DNA of 40,296 nt. It comes from an uncultured Anaerovibrio sp. (GTDB lineage: Bacteria > Bacillota > Negativicutes > Selenomonadales > Selenomonadaceae). This document shows, piece by piece, positions 1-8,488 of this stretch. Below the pieces are notes generated by a model. It saw only the letters and a program-made list of their open reading frames with translations, searched no databases and had not been told where the DNA came from. The stretch lies in contig NZ_CAMYWM010000007.1 of NCBI RefSeq assembly GCF_947302755.1, forward strand, positions 1 to 40,296. Reading direction: 5' to 3'. Made by a program: the position numbers and the translations under genes. Numbering within the stretch: the first letter of the stretch is position 1; every line of letters begins with the position of its first letter.

Positions 1-1
1 T

Positions 2-1102
2 TATCGTATCGCCCACGTTTCCCATCATCGTACCGGTGATGAGTGGTGCATTTATCCAATGTACGACTTTGCCCACCCTCTTTCTGATGCTATTGAGGAA
101 ATTACTCACTCCGTATGTACACTGGAATTTGAGGATCACCGCCCATTCTACGACTGGCTGCTGGAGGCATTGGACTTCAAGGTTGGGGCCCGTCCTCGTC
201 AGATTGAGTTTGCCCGTTTAAATCTTACCAATACGGTAACCTCCAAGCGCAAGCTGCGTCAGCTGGTGGAGGAGGGCTATGTTTCCGGTTGGGATGACCC
301 TCGTATGCCCACTATTTCCGGCCTGCGTCGTCGCGGCTACACCCCTAATTCCCTTCGCACCTTCTGTGAGGAAATCGGTGTGGCCAAGGCCAACAGTCTG
401 GTGGATGTGGCCATGCTGGAGCATTGTGTCCGGGATGATTTAAATAAGAATGCTGACCGTATTATGGCCGTTCTTCACCCGTTGAAGGTGGTTATTACCA
501 ATTACCCTGAGGGTAAGAAGGAGTTTATGCTGGCTGACAATAATCCAAATACCTCTGCCCACCGTTACGTACCATTCTCCCGGGAGCTGTACATTGAGCA
601 GGAGGATTTCATGGAGGATGCCCCCAAGAAGTTCTTCCGCTTAAAGCCAGAGGGTGAGGTCCGTTTAAAGCACGGCTATATAATTAAGTGTGAGGAAGTT
701 ATTAAGGATGAGGCAGGCAAGGTGGTGGAGCTTCACTGCACCTATGACCCTGAGTCCAAGACTGGTGGCGCTACGGCTAACCGCAAGGTGAAGGGCACCA
801 TTCATTGGGTATCGGCAGAGGATGCCATTGAGGCTGAGGTCCGCCTTTATGACTATCTTATTGAAACCGACGAAAACGGCGAGGTGCCGGCGGATTTTCT
901 GGCCGCAGTAAACAAGCAGTCTCTGGAGGTTGTAGAGCACGCTCTCATTGAGCCAAGTGCCAGCTTTACCGCTGTGGGAACCCATTATCAGTTCCTGCGC
1001 ACCGGTTATTTTGTAGTTGACAAGGATACTACCCCTGAAAAGCTGGTATTTAACCGGGTAGTTGGTCTGAAGGACAGCTGGGCCAAGGCCAAGAAGGGCT
1101 AA
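2..1102 (+). CDS. glnS: Glutaminyl-tRNA synthetase, C-terminal 366 residues (5' end outside window)
   Basis: Charges tRNA-Gln with glutamine in the cytoplasm. The frame is open from base 2, before the first internal ATG, and starts inside the catalytic domain with [20 protein letters not shown], a hallmark GlnRS stretch, followed by [11 protein letters not shown]. The class I signature region reads VTSKRKL, where E. coli GlnRS has MSKRKL, so the KMSKS-type Met is Thr here. Next comes [19 protein letters not shown], then the anticodon-binding beta-barrels. Family members are about 550 residues, so roughly the first third is missing upstream. Many Firmicutes lack GlnRS and use GatCAB amidation, so its presence is informative about lineage. 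A small unknown gene follows 24 bases later, probably in the same transcript, ending at the terminator at 1503–1550. Confidence 0.95.
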   Translation, partial: YRIAHVSHHRTGDEWCIYPMYDFAHPLSDAIEEITHSVCTLEFEDHRPFYDWLLEALDFKVGARPRQIEFARLNLTNTVTSKRKLRQLVEEGYVSGWDDPRMPTISGLRRRGYTPNSLRTFCEEIGVAKANSLVDVAMLEHCVRDDLNKNADRIMAVLHPLKVVITNYPEGKKEFMLADNNPNTSAHRYVPFSRELYIEQEDFMEDAPKKFFRLKPEGEVRLKHGYIIKCEEVIKDEAGKVVELHCTYDPESKTGGATANRKVKGTIHWVSAEDAIEAEVRLYDYLIETDENGEVPADFLAAVNKQSLEVVEHALIEPSASFTAVGTHYQFLRTGYFVVDKDTTPEKLVFNRVVGLKDSWAKAKKG

Positions 1103-1126
1103 GTAGAGCCAGAAAGGGATAGGACT

Positions 1127-1450
1127 ATGGGAAAGATACCAAAGGGATTATCTGATAAGGATATGCTGGATGGTTATGTCGAAGAAGTAACCATGGAAGC
1201 ACAGTTTATGGCGGCGGAGGCTGCCGAGGACAAAAAGCGTCGGGAAAAGATTTTCGGCACGGGCAAGAACAGTCTGTCCATGTCCGGTCTCGATGATGAA
1301 ACCCTGGAAAAGCTGGGCCGGAAGCTCCTGGAATTAAAAATGGAGCTGTTCCGGGAGGGCATCAAGAATTATACCCTTAAGGTAAAACGGGAGGATTGGG
1401 ATATCGTTATCACCCCGGTGGTAAAGGGCCAGTCTGTGAAGAAAAAGTAA
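1127..1450 (+). CDS. Hypothetical protein, 107 residues
   Basis: I do not recognise this family. It starts at the ATG at 1127 after an AGAAAGGGATAGG purine stretch that can serve as ribosome site, 24 bases after glnS, and is followed by a clear terminator. The protein is charged and predicted soluble. Residues about 15–45 are rich in Glu, Ala and Lys and likely helical (AEAAEDKKRREKIF). The middle LDDETLEKLGRKLLELKMEL looks like an amphipathic helix. The tail NYTLKVKREDWDIVITPV looks like beta strands. No signal peptide or membrane segment is seen. Codon use resembles the neighbours. Co-transcription with glnS is inferred from spacing only. Confidence 0.75.
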   Translation: MGKIPKGLSDKDMLDGYVEEVTMEAQFMAAEAAEDKKRREKIFGTGKNSLSMSGLDDETLEKLGRKLLELKMELFREGIKNYTLKVKREDWDIVITPVVKGQSVKKK

Positions 1451-1502
1451 ATAGCATTATATTGAGATGCAAAACAAAAATAATCAGATATAGTATTTTA
1501 AA

Positions 1503-1550
1503 AGGGGTACTGCTTGATAAAAATATCAAATGCGGTACCCCTATTTTCTT
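1503..1550 (+). terminator. Rho-independent terminator after glnS and the small gene
   Basis: The arms AGGGGTAC (1503–1510) and GTACCCCT (1535–1542) pair, with a second inner pairing TTGATA/TATCAA, and are followed by ATTTTCTT. The T-run overlaps the -35 box of the next promoter (1549). Confidence 0.8.
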
Positions 1551-1577
1551 GAACACCGAGTGCTCTTATGCTAAAAT
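1549..1577 (+). promoter_or_regulatory. Sigma-A promoter of the toxin-like peptide mRNA
   Basis: TTGAAC (1549–1554), a 17-base spacer and TAAAAT (1572–1577) give a near-consensus promoter. The start would fall near 1584, leaving a leader of about 60 bases before the peptide ATG at 1647. Confidence 0.7.
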
Positions 1578-1646
1578 AAATCCGAAAAGGTGTTTGCTAT
1601 AAATGGTAGGCGGTTAATACTTGGCCCCTGAAAGGGGGCAATGCCT

Positions 1647-1715
1647 ATGAGTGTATATGATTTTTTCGCATTTCTGATACTTCTGATTGCGTTAATCGTT
1701 TCTCTTAAAGCATAA
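1647..1715 (+). CDS. 22-residue membrane peptide, type I (holin-like) toxin family
   Basis: This is a tiny gene of 22 codons. The peptide begins MSVYDFFAF and continues with the hydrophobic LILLIALIVSL before ending KA, a single membrane span. The start MSVY followed by one hydrophobic helix matches the 'putative holin-like toxin' peptides (Hol_Tox type) common in Firmicutes. AAAGGGGG lies 8 bases upstream of the ATG at 1647; an in-frame ATG at 1641 is too close to it. The surrounding architecture supports a toxin: its own promoter, a conserved-looking GC-rich hairpin right after the stop (1720–1750), a terminator (1772–1801), and a strong opposing promoter (1812–1840) reading antisense over its 3' end. 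By family analogy the peptide would insert into the cell's own membrane. It is shorter than typical relatives (about 26–33 residues). Toxicity is not shown. Confidence 0.7.
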   Translation: MSVYDFFAFLILLIALIVSLKA

Positions 1716-1805
1716 GAAAAGCCGCCCTAGGCCTGCAAGCATAGGCGGCTGATCTTAATCACCACTTATATGGGGCTGACCGTTTACCGGCAGACCCTTT
1801 TCCTT
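1711..1805 (-). ncRNA. Antisense RNA opposing the holin-like peptide mRNA (antitoxin candidate)
   Basis: The consensus promoter on the - strand (1840–1812) would start an RNA near 1805 that runs leftward and is complementary to the 3' part of the peptide mRNA. It meets a hairpin with arms AGCCGCC (1720–1726) and GGCGGCT (1744–1750). Read on the - strand this hairpin is followed by TTTTCTT, a proper intrinsic terminator. The product would be about 90–100 nt. Convergent, 3'-overlapping antisense RNAs are the antitoxins of Bacillus type I systems such as TxpA/RatA. The 3' end and the function are inferred. Confidence 0.65.
1772..1801 (+). terminator. Terminator of the toxin-like mRNA
   Basis: An imperfect GC-rich hairpin (GGGGCTGACCG and CGGCAGACCC arms around TTTAC, one mismatch and one bulge) is followed by TTTTCC. 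Confidence 0.65.
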
Positions 1806-1811
1806 GCCTTT

Positions 1812-1840
1812 ATTATACTGTCCTGGGGGAATACCGTCAA
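1812..1840 (-). promoter_or_regulatory. Strong sigma-A promoter for the antisense RNA
   Basis: On the - strand: TTGACG (complement of 1835–1840), exactly 17 bases, then a perfect TATAAT (complement of 1812–1817). It is stronger than the toxin promoter, as expected for an antitoxin RNA. Rightwards, 1842–2003 is AT-rich with no gene seen. Confidence 0.75.
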
Positions 1841-2003
1841 GATTATACTTTTTATAAAATAGTAAACAAAAGTATAGAAAATACAAAAAGCTAGGCGCAA
1901 AATATAAAATAACGTGCCAAAAATATAAACAATGAACACAAAAATATTAAAATCGTATACAAAGCATAAAGAGTAAAATTGAAAAGTTAAGATATTCCTT
2001 TAT

Positions 2004-2032
2004 TTGACGATACAAACATATTGTTCTACAAT
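2004..2032 (+). promoter_or_regulatory. Sigma-A promoter of leuS
   Basis: TTGACG (2004–2009), 17 bases, TACAAT (2027–2032). Transcription would start near 2040, giving a 5' leader of about 145 bases before the leuS GTG. Confidence 0.75.
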
Positions 2033-2042
2033 ATAACGAGGT

Positions 2043-2076
2043 CTAACCTCATTGTGACACGAACGAAGTGAGTTAG
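2043..2076 (+). promoter_or_regulatory. Hairpin at the start of the leuS leader
   Basis: CTAACCTCA (2043–2051) pairs with TGAGTTAG (2069–2076), one bulged C, around a loop containing ACGAACGAAG. It sits at the predicted mRNA 5' end. The loop and the following AGTCCTTTAGGG resemble the core of the palindromic elements near 14.4 kb. No T-box consensus is visible in the leader, so its role is unknown. Confidence 0.45.
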
Positions 2077-2184
2077 TCCTTTAGGGAGACGCTAATTGGT
2101 AGATTTTTCCTCTGGAGAAGAAAATTTGAACAATGGCGTTATAACGTATTGAATTTTAAATTAAAACGTATGGGGGGCTTCACT

Positions 2185-4668
2185 GTGGAGAAATACATGC
2201 CACAAAAGATTGAAAAGAAATGGCAGAAAAAATGGCTTGAGTCCAATGTCTATAAGACGGAAATGGACCCTAAGAAGCCTAAATATTATACCTTGGAGAT
2301 GTTTCCGTACCCATCGGGAAATCTTCATATGGGTCATGTGCGCAATTACTCCATTGGTGATGTGCTGGCCCGTTACAAGACCATGGAGGGCTTTAATGTC
2401 ATTCATCCCATGGGCTTTGATGCCTTTGGCATGCCGGCGGAAAATGCGGCTATCAAGCATGGGGTAAAGCCGTCTGACTGGACCTATTCCAACATGGACA
2501 ACATGAAGCGGCAGCAGCGGGAAATGGGCCTGTCCTATGACTGGGACCGGGAGGTGGCTACCTGCCGTCCAGATTATTACAAGTGGACCCAGTGGCTCTT
2601 TGAGCTGTTCTATAAGCGTGGGCTGGCCTACAAGAAGAAGGCCTATGTAAATTGGTGTAATACCTGCGGTACGGTACTGGCCAATGAGCAGGTTATTGAT
2701 GGTCTGTGCTGGCGCTGTGATAACGAAGTAGTAAAGAAGGATTTGTCCCAGTGGTTCTTTAAGATTACCGATTATGCCGATGTGCTGCTGAAGGATTTGG
2801 ATTTATTAAAGGGTTGGCCGGAGCGTGTTAAAATAATGCAGGACAACTGGATTGGCCGCAGTGAGGGCCTGGAGCTGAATTTTGAGGTTCCGGAGCTCAA
2901 GGATACCCTGTCCGTATATACCACCCGTCCTGATACCGCCTATGGTATTACCTTTGTGGCCTTGGCCGCCGAGCATCCAATGGTGGAGACTATCTGCCAG
3001 GCCAAGCCGGAAAAGGCTGAAGCAATCCGGGCCTTTGTAAAGAAGGTTCAGAGCCAGTCCGATATTGAGCGTACCTCCTCCGAGTCCGAAAAGGAGGGTG
3101 TAGGCACTGGCGTATACATGATTAATCCATTTAACGGCAACAAGGCGGAAATCTGGGTTACCAACTATGTACTTGCTGACTATGGTACCGGTGCCGTTAT
3201 GGGTGTTCCCTCTGAGGATCAGCGTGACTGGATGTTTGCCAAGAAATATAATTTGGACATAATTGTTACCCTGCAGCCAAAGGGTGTTGAGCTGAAGCTG
3301 GCGGAAATGACGGAGGCTTATACCGACAAGGAGGGTATCCTCTGTAATTCCGGTGAATTTGATGGACAGGATATTAAGACGGCCAGCAAGGGGATTATGG
3401 ACAAGGCGGAGAGAGAGGGCTTTGGTAAGCGTCGGGTAAATTACCGCCTCCGTGACTGGCTGATTTCCCGTCAGCGGTATTGGGGCGCCCCAATTCCGGT
3501 TATTTACTGTGATGATTGCGGTGAGCAGCTGGTTCCTGAGGATCAGCTTCCTGTAATGCTGCCGGAGAATGTAAACTTTGAGGCTGGTGCAGTTTCCCCG
3601 CTGGCTCAGTGCGAGGAATTTGTAAATTGCACCTGTCCGAAATGCGGCAAGCCAGCCAAGCGGGAAACGGATACTATGGATACCTTTATCTGTTCCTCCT
3701 GGTATTATCTCCGCTATACAGATCCCAAGAATGATAAAAAGCCCTTTGATACCGACAAGGTTAATTATTGGGCTCCTGTTGACCAGTATATTGGTGGTAT
3801 TGAGCATGCTATTCTCCATTTGCTCTATTCCCGGTTTGTAACTAAGGTGCTTCGTGATGAGGGACTGGTGGACTTTGCAGAGCCCTTCAGCAATCTCCTG
3901 ACCCAGGGCATGGTGCTGAAGGACGGCAGCAAAATGTCCAAGTCCAAGGGCAATGTGGTATCCCCTGAGGAAATTATTAATGAATACGGTGCGGATACGG
4001 CTCGTCTGTTCATTATGTTTGCGGCCCCGGTGGATCGCGATCTTGATTGGAGCGATGAGGGAGTAGCCGGCTCCTTCCGCTTCCTTAACCGGGTATGGCG
4101 TATTGTCAGCCAATTTGAGGATAAGATTAAGTCCGCAGCTGATGACTATGATAAGAGCACTCTCACTGACGATGAGAAAGAGCTGCGCCGTGTTCTTCAT
4201 GTTACCATCAGGAAGGTGACGGAGGATATTCGGGATCGCTTTATGTTCAACACGGCCATCAGTTCCGTTATGGAGCTGGTTAATGAGTTCTATAAGTTCC
4301 AGAATGATGAAAATGTGAATGCCGGTCTTGTCCGTGAGGTTTCACTGAACCTCATCAAGATGCTGGCTCCATTTGCTCCCCACATGACCGAGGAGCTGTG
4401 GTCTGAGCTTATCGGTGGGGACAGCAGCGTTCATGCCCAGCACTGGCCGGTATGCGATGAGGCGGCCACCCTTAAGGCTGAGGTGGAAATCGTTCTCCAG
4501 ATTAACGGCAAGGTTCGCGACCGCATTATGATTGCCACCGGTATCAGCCGGGAGGAAATGGAAGCAGCCGCCAAGAACAACAGCCGGGTTCAGGAGCTTA
4601 CCGCTGGTAAGACTATCGTAAAGCTGATTTGTGTGCCTGATAAGCTTGTAAACGTAGTTGTAAAGTAA
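2185..4668 (+). CDS. leuS: Leucyl-tRNA synthetase
   Basis: Class I synthetase that charges tRNA-Leu. Visible in order: [18 protein letters not shown] (HIGH motif at residues 48–51), a zinc-type CNTCG...CWRC pair, the CP1 editing domain with [12 protein letters not shown] and [10 protein letters not shown], a second cysteine cluster (CTCPKCGKP), the KMSKSKGN loop, and the C-terminal anticodon-binding part ending near NGKVRDRI. The frame is open from an ATG at 2149, but that would add 12 odd residues. GTG at 2185 has GGGGGG seven bases upstream, and the product then begins [14 protein letters not shown] like other bacterial LeuRS. It gives 827 residues, within the family range. It has its own promoter (2004) and terminator (4698). 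Confidence 0.96.
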   Translation: MEKYMPQKIEKKWQKKWLESNVYKTEMDPKKPKYYTLEMFPYPSGNLHMGHVRNYSIGDVLARYKTMEGFNVIHPMGFDAFGMPAENAAIKHGVKPSDWTYSNMDNMKRQQREMGLSYDWDREVATCRPDYYKWTQWLFELFYKRGLAYKKKAYVNWCNTCGTVLANEQVIDGLCWRCDNEVVKKDLSQWFFKITDYADVLLKDLDLLKGWPERVKIMQDNWIGRSEGLELNFEVPELKDTLSVYTTRPDTAYGITFVALAAEHPMVETICQAKPEKAEAIRAFVKKVQSQSDIERTSSESEKEGVGTGVYMINPFNGNKAEIWVTNYVLADYGTGAVMGVPSEDQRDWMFAKKYNLDIIVTLQPKGVELKLAEMTEAYTDKEGILCNSGEFDGQDIKTASKGIMDKAEREGFGKRRVNYRLRDWLISRQRYWGAPIPVIYCDDCGEQLVPEDQLPVMLPENVNFEAGAVSPLAQCEEFVNCTCPKCGKPAKRETDTMDTFICSSWYYLRYTDPKNDKKPFDTDKVNYWAPVDQYIGGIEHAILHLLYSRFVTKVLRDEGLVDFAEPFSNLLTQGMVLKDGSKMSKSKGNVVSPEEIINEYGADTARLFIMFAAPVDRDLDWSDEGVAGSFRFLNRVWRIVSQFEDKIKSAADDYDKSTLTDDEKELRRVLHVTIRKVTEDIRDRFMFNTAISSVMELVNEFYKFQNDENVNAGLVREVSLNLIKMLAPFAPHMTEELWSELIGGDSSVHAQHWPVCDEAATLKAEVEIVLQINGKVRDRIMIATGISREEMEAAAKNNSRVQELTAGKTIVKLICVPDKLVNVVVK

Positions 4669-4697
4669 CAGGCTTCAACTGAACATGTTAATAAAAT

Positions 4698-4740
4698 GGG
4701 TCCTGCCAGGGATATGGATTTTTGGCAGGACCCTTTGCTT
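4698..4740 (+). terminator. Terminator of leuS
   Basis: GGGTCCTGCCA (4698–4708) pairs perfectly with TGGCAGGACCC (4723–4733), followed by TTTGCTTTG. The next 150 bases (4741–4890) hold no gene or signal that I can support. Confidence 0.85.
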
Positions 4741-4890
4741 TGACCATACCTATCGGCTCCCGACCGAAGGCCAGGTAAATTATGTGCAGCTGTCTTAAAA
4801 ATGGACTGTTACAACCGTCTAATGTTGTTATTTGATATATCCTCATAGAAAGGATTTTTAGCATAAATGTCCGTACAGAGGGGAATTTTC

Positions 4891-4935
4891 TTGACAGGAT
4901 TGTCCACCACCACTAGAATATGTTTCTAGGTGGTG
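4891..4935 (+). promoter_or_regulatory. sstT promoter with a dyad over the -10 box
   Basis: TTGACA (4891–4896), 17 bases, TAGAAT (4914–4919). An inverted repeat covers the -10: CACCACTAGAA (4908–4918) and TTCTAGGTGGTG (4924–4935), one extra G in the right arm. A dyad in this place is typical of a repressor operator. A second TATAAT lies at 4947–4952 without a good -35. Confidence 0.65.
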
Positions 4936-4978
4936 TACCACCGAAGTATAATATTATAAACATAAGGAGTTTATTTTT

Positions 4979-6208
4979 ATGGTAACAGCATTTAGAAAAT
5001 GGCAGAGCATCAGCCTGATATTGCGTATTTTAGGTGGCTTGGCGGTAGGTATTGTCCTGGCCCTTGCTCTTCCCGATAATGGGGTGGTGCCAATTTTTGG
5101 TAACCTGTTTGTAGGCTTATTAAAGGGCATTGCCCCGATACTGGTATTTGTGTTGGTTATCAGTGCCCTGGCCAATGCCTCCGGTGATATTGGGGGACGG
5201 TTTAAAACCGTTGTGTTCCTGTATGTAGTGGGAACTCTCCTGGCGGCTGCGGCTGCCGTTTGCTTCAGCTTTGCCATGCCTGTGGGCATGGTGCTTACCG
5301 ATGCGGCAACCAATACCCCTCCAGGCGGTATCGGAGAGGTTATAAGGACCATCCTGACCAATATGGTGGCCAATCCCGTTGCTGCCTTGATGAATGCCAA
5401 CTATGTAGGTATCCTCTGCTGGGCGATTATTTTTGGTATGGGCTTTAAAAAGCTGGCCTCGGAGGGGACCAGGGAAATGGTGGCCGAAATAGCTGCAGTG
5501 GTATCCCGGGCTGTGTCCTGGATTATTCAGCTGGCTCCATTTGGTATTATGGGTCTGGTTTATTCCGCTGTGTCGGAAAATGGTATGGCCATCTTCGTGG
5601 ATTATGGTATGCTGCTGGTGGTTTTGGTGGGTACCATGTTCATCATGACCTTTATTGTAAATCCGTTGATTGTATTTATGTTCCTGGGGAGAAATCCATA
5701 TTCCCTGACCTGGAAGTGCCTCCGTACCTCCGGTGTCACTGCCTTCTTTACCAGAAGCTCCGCCGCCAACATTCCTGTTAACATGGAGCTGTGCAAGGAG
5801 CTGGGTCTGGATGAGGATTTCTATTCTGTGTCGGTTCCCCTGGGGGCAACCATTAACATGGAGGGGGCTGCCATAACCATTACGGTTATGACCCTGGCCG
5901 TAGCCCATACTCTGGGTATTCAGGTGGATATTCCTACGGCGATTATCCTGTCTGTGCTGGCCACGGTGGGTGCCTGTGGTGCTTCCGGTGTAGCCGGTGG
6001 TTCCCTGTTGTTGATTCCTATGGCCTGCTCCCTGTTTGGTATCTCCAACGACATTGCCATGCAGGCAGTGGGTGTTGGCTTTATCATCGGAGTTATTCAG
6101 GATTCCTGCGAGACAGCCCTGAATTCCTCTACGGATGCCCTGTTTGCGGCCACGGCAGAATTTAAGGAGCGGCTGGCTCACGGTGAAGAGATTAGTATGA
6201 AGTTCTGA
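4979..6208 (+). CDS. sstT: Serine/threonine:Na+ symporter, SstT-like
   Basis: An inner-membrane carrier of the dicarboxylate/amino acid:cation symporter (DAACS) family. The 409 residues match E. coli SstT (414) in length. Family marks are TSGVTAFFTRSSAANIPVNM (the serine-rich re-entrant loop) and PLGATINMEGAAITI (the NMxG Na+/substrate site), with SCETALNSSTD in the last helix. About eight hydrophobic segments are seen. SstT couples serine and threonine uptake to Na+; that substrate is assigned by family resemblance. AAGGAG lies upstream of the ATG at 4979. It is monocistronic, with its own promoter/operator and a terminator at 6241. A related carrier is encoded at 22142. Confidence 0.88.
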   Translation: MVTAFRKWQSISLILRILGGLAVGIVLALALPDNGVVPIFGNLFVGLLKGIAPILVFVLVISALANASGDIGGRFKTVVFLYVVGTLLAAAAAVCFSFAMPVGMVLTDAATNTPPGGIGEVIRTILTNMVANPVAALMNANYVGILCWAIIFGMGFKKLASEGTREMVAEIAAVVSRAVSWIIQLAPFGIMGLVYSAVSENGMAIFVDYGMLLVVLVGTMFIMTFIVNPLIVFMFLGRNPYSLTWKCLRTSGVTAFFTRSSAANIPVNMELCKELGLDEDFYSVSVPLGATINMEGAAITITVMTLAVAHTLGIQVDIPTAIILSVLATVGACGASGVAGGSLLLIPMACSLFGISNDIAMQAVGVGFIIGVIQDSCETALNSSTDALFAATAEFKERLAHGEEISMKF

Positions 6209-6240
6209 TTTTCCTTTTTACATAAAAATTAATTTTAAAA

Positions 6241-6279
6241 AGAAGGATTTTCTATCATGGCGGTAGAAAATCCTTTTTG
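6241..6279 (+). terminator. Terminator of sstT
   Basis: AAGGATTTTCTA (6243–6254) pairs with TAGAAAATCCTT (6264–6275), followed by further T residues; flanking A-run gives it a possible bidirectional character. Confidence 0.8.
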
Positions 6280-6315
6280 ATTGGAATTTTTATTTGCTAG
6301 ACAGGAGAGGTTCCT

Positions 6316-8301
6316 ATGAGTAAAAACAATTCAAATTCAGTGTGGCTGAATAGAGGAAATTCCTTTATAAATCCACATGAATATAAAATTTTTGTCGGCG
6401 ACGATGAAACGGCACGTTATCTTCTTAATCAATATATGGAGGCTGTAATATATTTTACCTTTACCGATGATATAATCAGGCTGGAGCTGGCCAATGACCA
6501 ATATGAGGAAAATATTTTGTCCCGGGTGTCCCTGGACAGGGTGGGAATTGACGGCCAGTGGCAGTTTTCCGATGATGAGGAAAAGGAAAAATTTGCCCGT
6601 TTGCTGAAGCAGGCTGATGGGCATACTGGATATGCGACAGATGGAATATGGTTCAGGTCATTTTCTCAGTGCTGTGGCTACCAGGAATGCTGTATTGTTT
6701 TTCAGCTTCGGGTGGTGGCCCGGTATGAAGGGGAAATACTGTATTGTGCGTTGCTGAACAATGATACGGAAATGCAGCATTCCTTTAAGAATATAGCTGA
6801 TAATGAAGCAAAATTCCGTATGGCAGCGGAACAGGCCAATATATATGCCTGGGAGTATGATATTGCCACCCATGAAATGCGGCCATGTACCAGATGTATG
6901 CGGGATATGGGGTTGCCTCCGGTATTGGAAAATTATCCTGACCCGGTATTTGAAATGGGGATTTTCCCCCGGGATTATGAGGATATGTACCGCAATTGGC
7001 ATAAGCGACTGGACCAGGGCGAGGCTCAAATTCAGGGGGTTATTCCTTTAACGCCGGAAAGAATACCATTTCATGTACGATACATAACGGAATTTGATAA
7101 GCAGGGCAAGCCAATAAAGGCCTATGGATCAGCTACCCTGGCAGTGGACAACGAAAAGGAGCTTCAGCTGCGGGAAATAATATCCTCCCTTACCATGAGA
7201 TATGCTACGGTGTTAAAGGTGGATTTGACCACCGGCACCACAGAGGTACTGAATGTTGGCAATGAATCCTCTGTCCAGGTACAGAACTATTATTACGAAA
7301 ACAGAACCTTTCCCTTTGATGAATTGCGGGATAGCTACATTAGGGAATACGTTCATGGGGATGATAAGGGGAAAATGGCCCGAATGTTCTCCATAAATTC
7401 CATACAGAGTATCTTGGCCAATGAGCAGGATTTTACGTACAGCTATCGGATTATTCGCAAGCAGAAAACAGTCTATATGCAATGCCGGCTGTTCAGTATG
7501 GCAGACAAAAAAAGTGCTATTATCGCCATTCGCAATGTGGATGATATAATGAAGCTGCAGCTGGAGTCAGAGGATAAGCTGAAGCTGGATATAAAAAATG
7601 CCATGGATGCCATGGATGTGAATAACGCAGTTATCAATAATATGGCAGACAATATGTCCGACGTGATATCCATTATGAACCATATGATGCACAATGATGC
7701 GCCGCCATCGGCCAAGGATATGGAGCTTTTCAAAATGGATTTGGCCCTGATGGATGAGCTGGCCGAGGATATTCAGATTGCCAGTGAGCTGCGGGCAGTC
7801 AAGGAACAGAAAAAGCCGGAGACCTTTGACCTCTGTGATGTTTATAAATATGTTAAGGCCTTTGCGGAGCCTATTGCCAAGGTGAAAAAAATCGCGCTCT
7901 ATGAGGAGGAGAATGTAAGTACGCTGAAATATTCCGAGGTGGTGGGGAATATGCTTTATGTAAAGCGCATTTTGTTCAATATAGTACATAATGCGTTGAA
8001 ATACAGTCCGGAAGGGTCAGAGATACACTGCTCCACGGAGGTCCATGCCCATGGGGGACGGATTAATTGCAGGGTGAAGATTTCCGATGAGGGCATTGGC
8101 ATATCACCGGAGTTTCAAGGTAAAATGTTTGAGGCCTATACCCAGGAAAACCGGCAGGTGGACCCTTGGGCCAATGGTCAGGGACTGGGGCTCTATGTGG
8201 CCAAGCAGCTGCTGGACAAAATAGGGGGCAGTATTGCGGTATACAGTGCCGTTGACTTAGGCACTATTGTTACGGTAACCATGTCCTTTGATATTGCCTG
8301 A
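6316..8301 (+). CDS. PAS-domain sensor histidine kinase with no recognisable H-box
   Basis: 661 residues, no clear membrane segment, so probably cytoplasmic. Residues about 160–285 resemble a PAS domain (KFRMAAEQANIYAWEYD). A second sensory-like segment follows (about 290–410). Residues about 550–660 are a clear HATPase: N box NIVHNALKYSPEG, G1 box DEGIGIS, G2 box GQGLGLYVAKQLLDKIGG. Where hybrid-type kinases carry NMSHEIRTPLN, this protein has DNMSDVISIMN: Asp449 stands at the phospho-acceptor His position and the Pro is absent. Nearby histidines (HMMH) are out of register. It may therefore signal by other means or use another residue. No response regulator gene is adjacent. AGGAGAGG precedes the ATG. 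Confidence 0.82.
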   Translation: MSKNNSNSVWLNRGNSFINPHEYKIFVGDDETARYLLNQYMEAVIYFTFTDDIIRLELANDQYEENILSRVSLDRVGIDGQWQFSDDEEKEKFARLLKQADGHTGYATDGIWFRSFSQCCGYQECCIVFQLRVVARYEGEILYCALLNNDTEMQHSFKNIADNEAKFRMAAEQANIYAWEYDIATHEMRPCTRCMRDMGLPPVLENYPDPVFEMGIFPRDYEDMYRNWHKRLDQGEAQIQGVIPLTPERIPFHVRYITEFDKQGKPIKAYGSATLAVDNEKELQLREIISSLTMRYATVLKVDLTTGTTEVLNVGNESSVQVQNYYYENRTFPFDELRDSYIREYVHGDDKGKMARMFSINSIQSILANEQDFTYSYRIIRKQKTVYMQCRLFSMADKKSAIIAIRNVDDIMKLQLESEDKLKLDIKNAMDAMDVNNAVINNMADNMSDVISIMNHMMHNDAPPSAKDMELFKMDLALMDELAEDIQIASELRAVKEQKKPETFDLCDVYKYVKAFAEPIAKVKKIALYEEENVSTLKYSEVVGNMLYVKRILFNIVHNALKYSPEGSEIHCSTEVHAHGGRINCRVKISDEGIGISPEFQGKMFEAYTQENRQVDPWANGQGLGLYVAKQLLDKIGGSIAVYSAVDLGTIVTVTMSFDIA

Positions 8302-8409
8302 ATTGAGACCGGGCTATTTTTATACAGTCCAAATCCGAAGGATGCAGATGAGCTTTAGATTTCGTTGTAAGGGCGTAGCGCAAAACACCGTTTCACATGA
8401 AGTTTTCTG

Positions 8410-8454
8410 TGGCAAAAATTGAATATATGGAGTATAATAACGATAATATGTTCT
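8410..8454 (+). promoter_or_regulatory. Possible uvrB promoter with weak LexA/DinR-like half site
   Basis: TGGCAA (8410–8415), 17 bases, perfect TATAAT (8433–8438). Just downstream, CGATAATATGTTCT (8441–8454) keeps one arm (GTTC) of the Gram-positive GAAC-N4-GTTC SOS box but has two mismatches in the other arm. The promoter is plausible; the SOS box is a weak guess. Confidence 0.4.
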
Positions 8455-8488
8455 ATTATACTGGGTTGATTTTTTAGGGGGTAGAGAA

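Noticed and set aside
1396-1602. 68-codon frame over the glnS operon terminator
   Set aside because: It runs through the terminator hairpin and the toxin promoter and has no ribosome site.
2806-4200. Long open frame of 464 codons on the - strand over leuS
   Set aside because: It lies wholly antisense to leuS, has no domain resemblance or ribosome site, and arises from codon bias.
5120-6181. Open frame of 353 codons opposite sstT
   Set aside because: His/Gly/Gln-rich low-complexity translation typical of an antisense frame of a membrane protein gene.
8441-8454. LexA/DinR SOS box upstream of uvrB
   Set aside because: Only one arm (GTTC) matches; two mismatches in the other make it too weak to claim.
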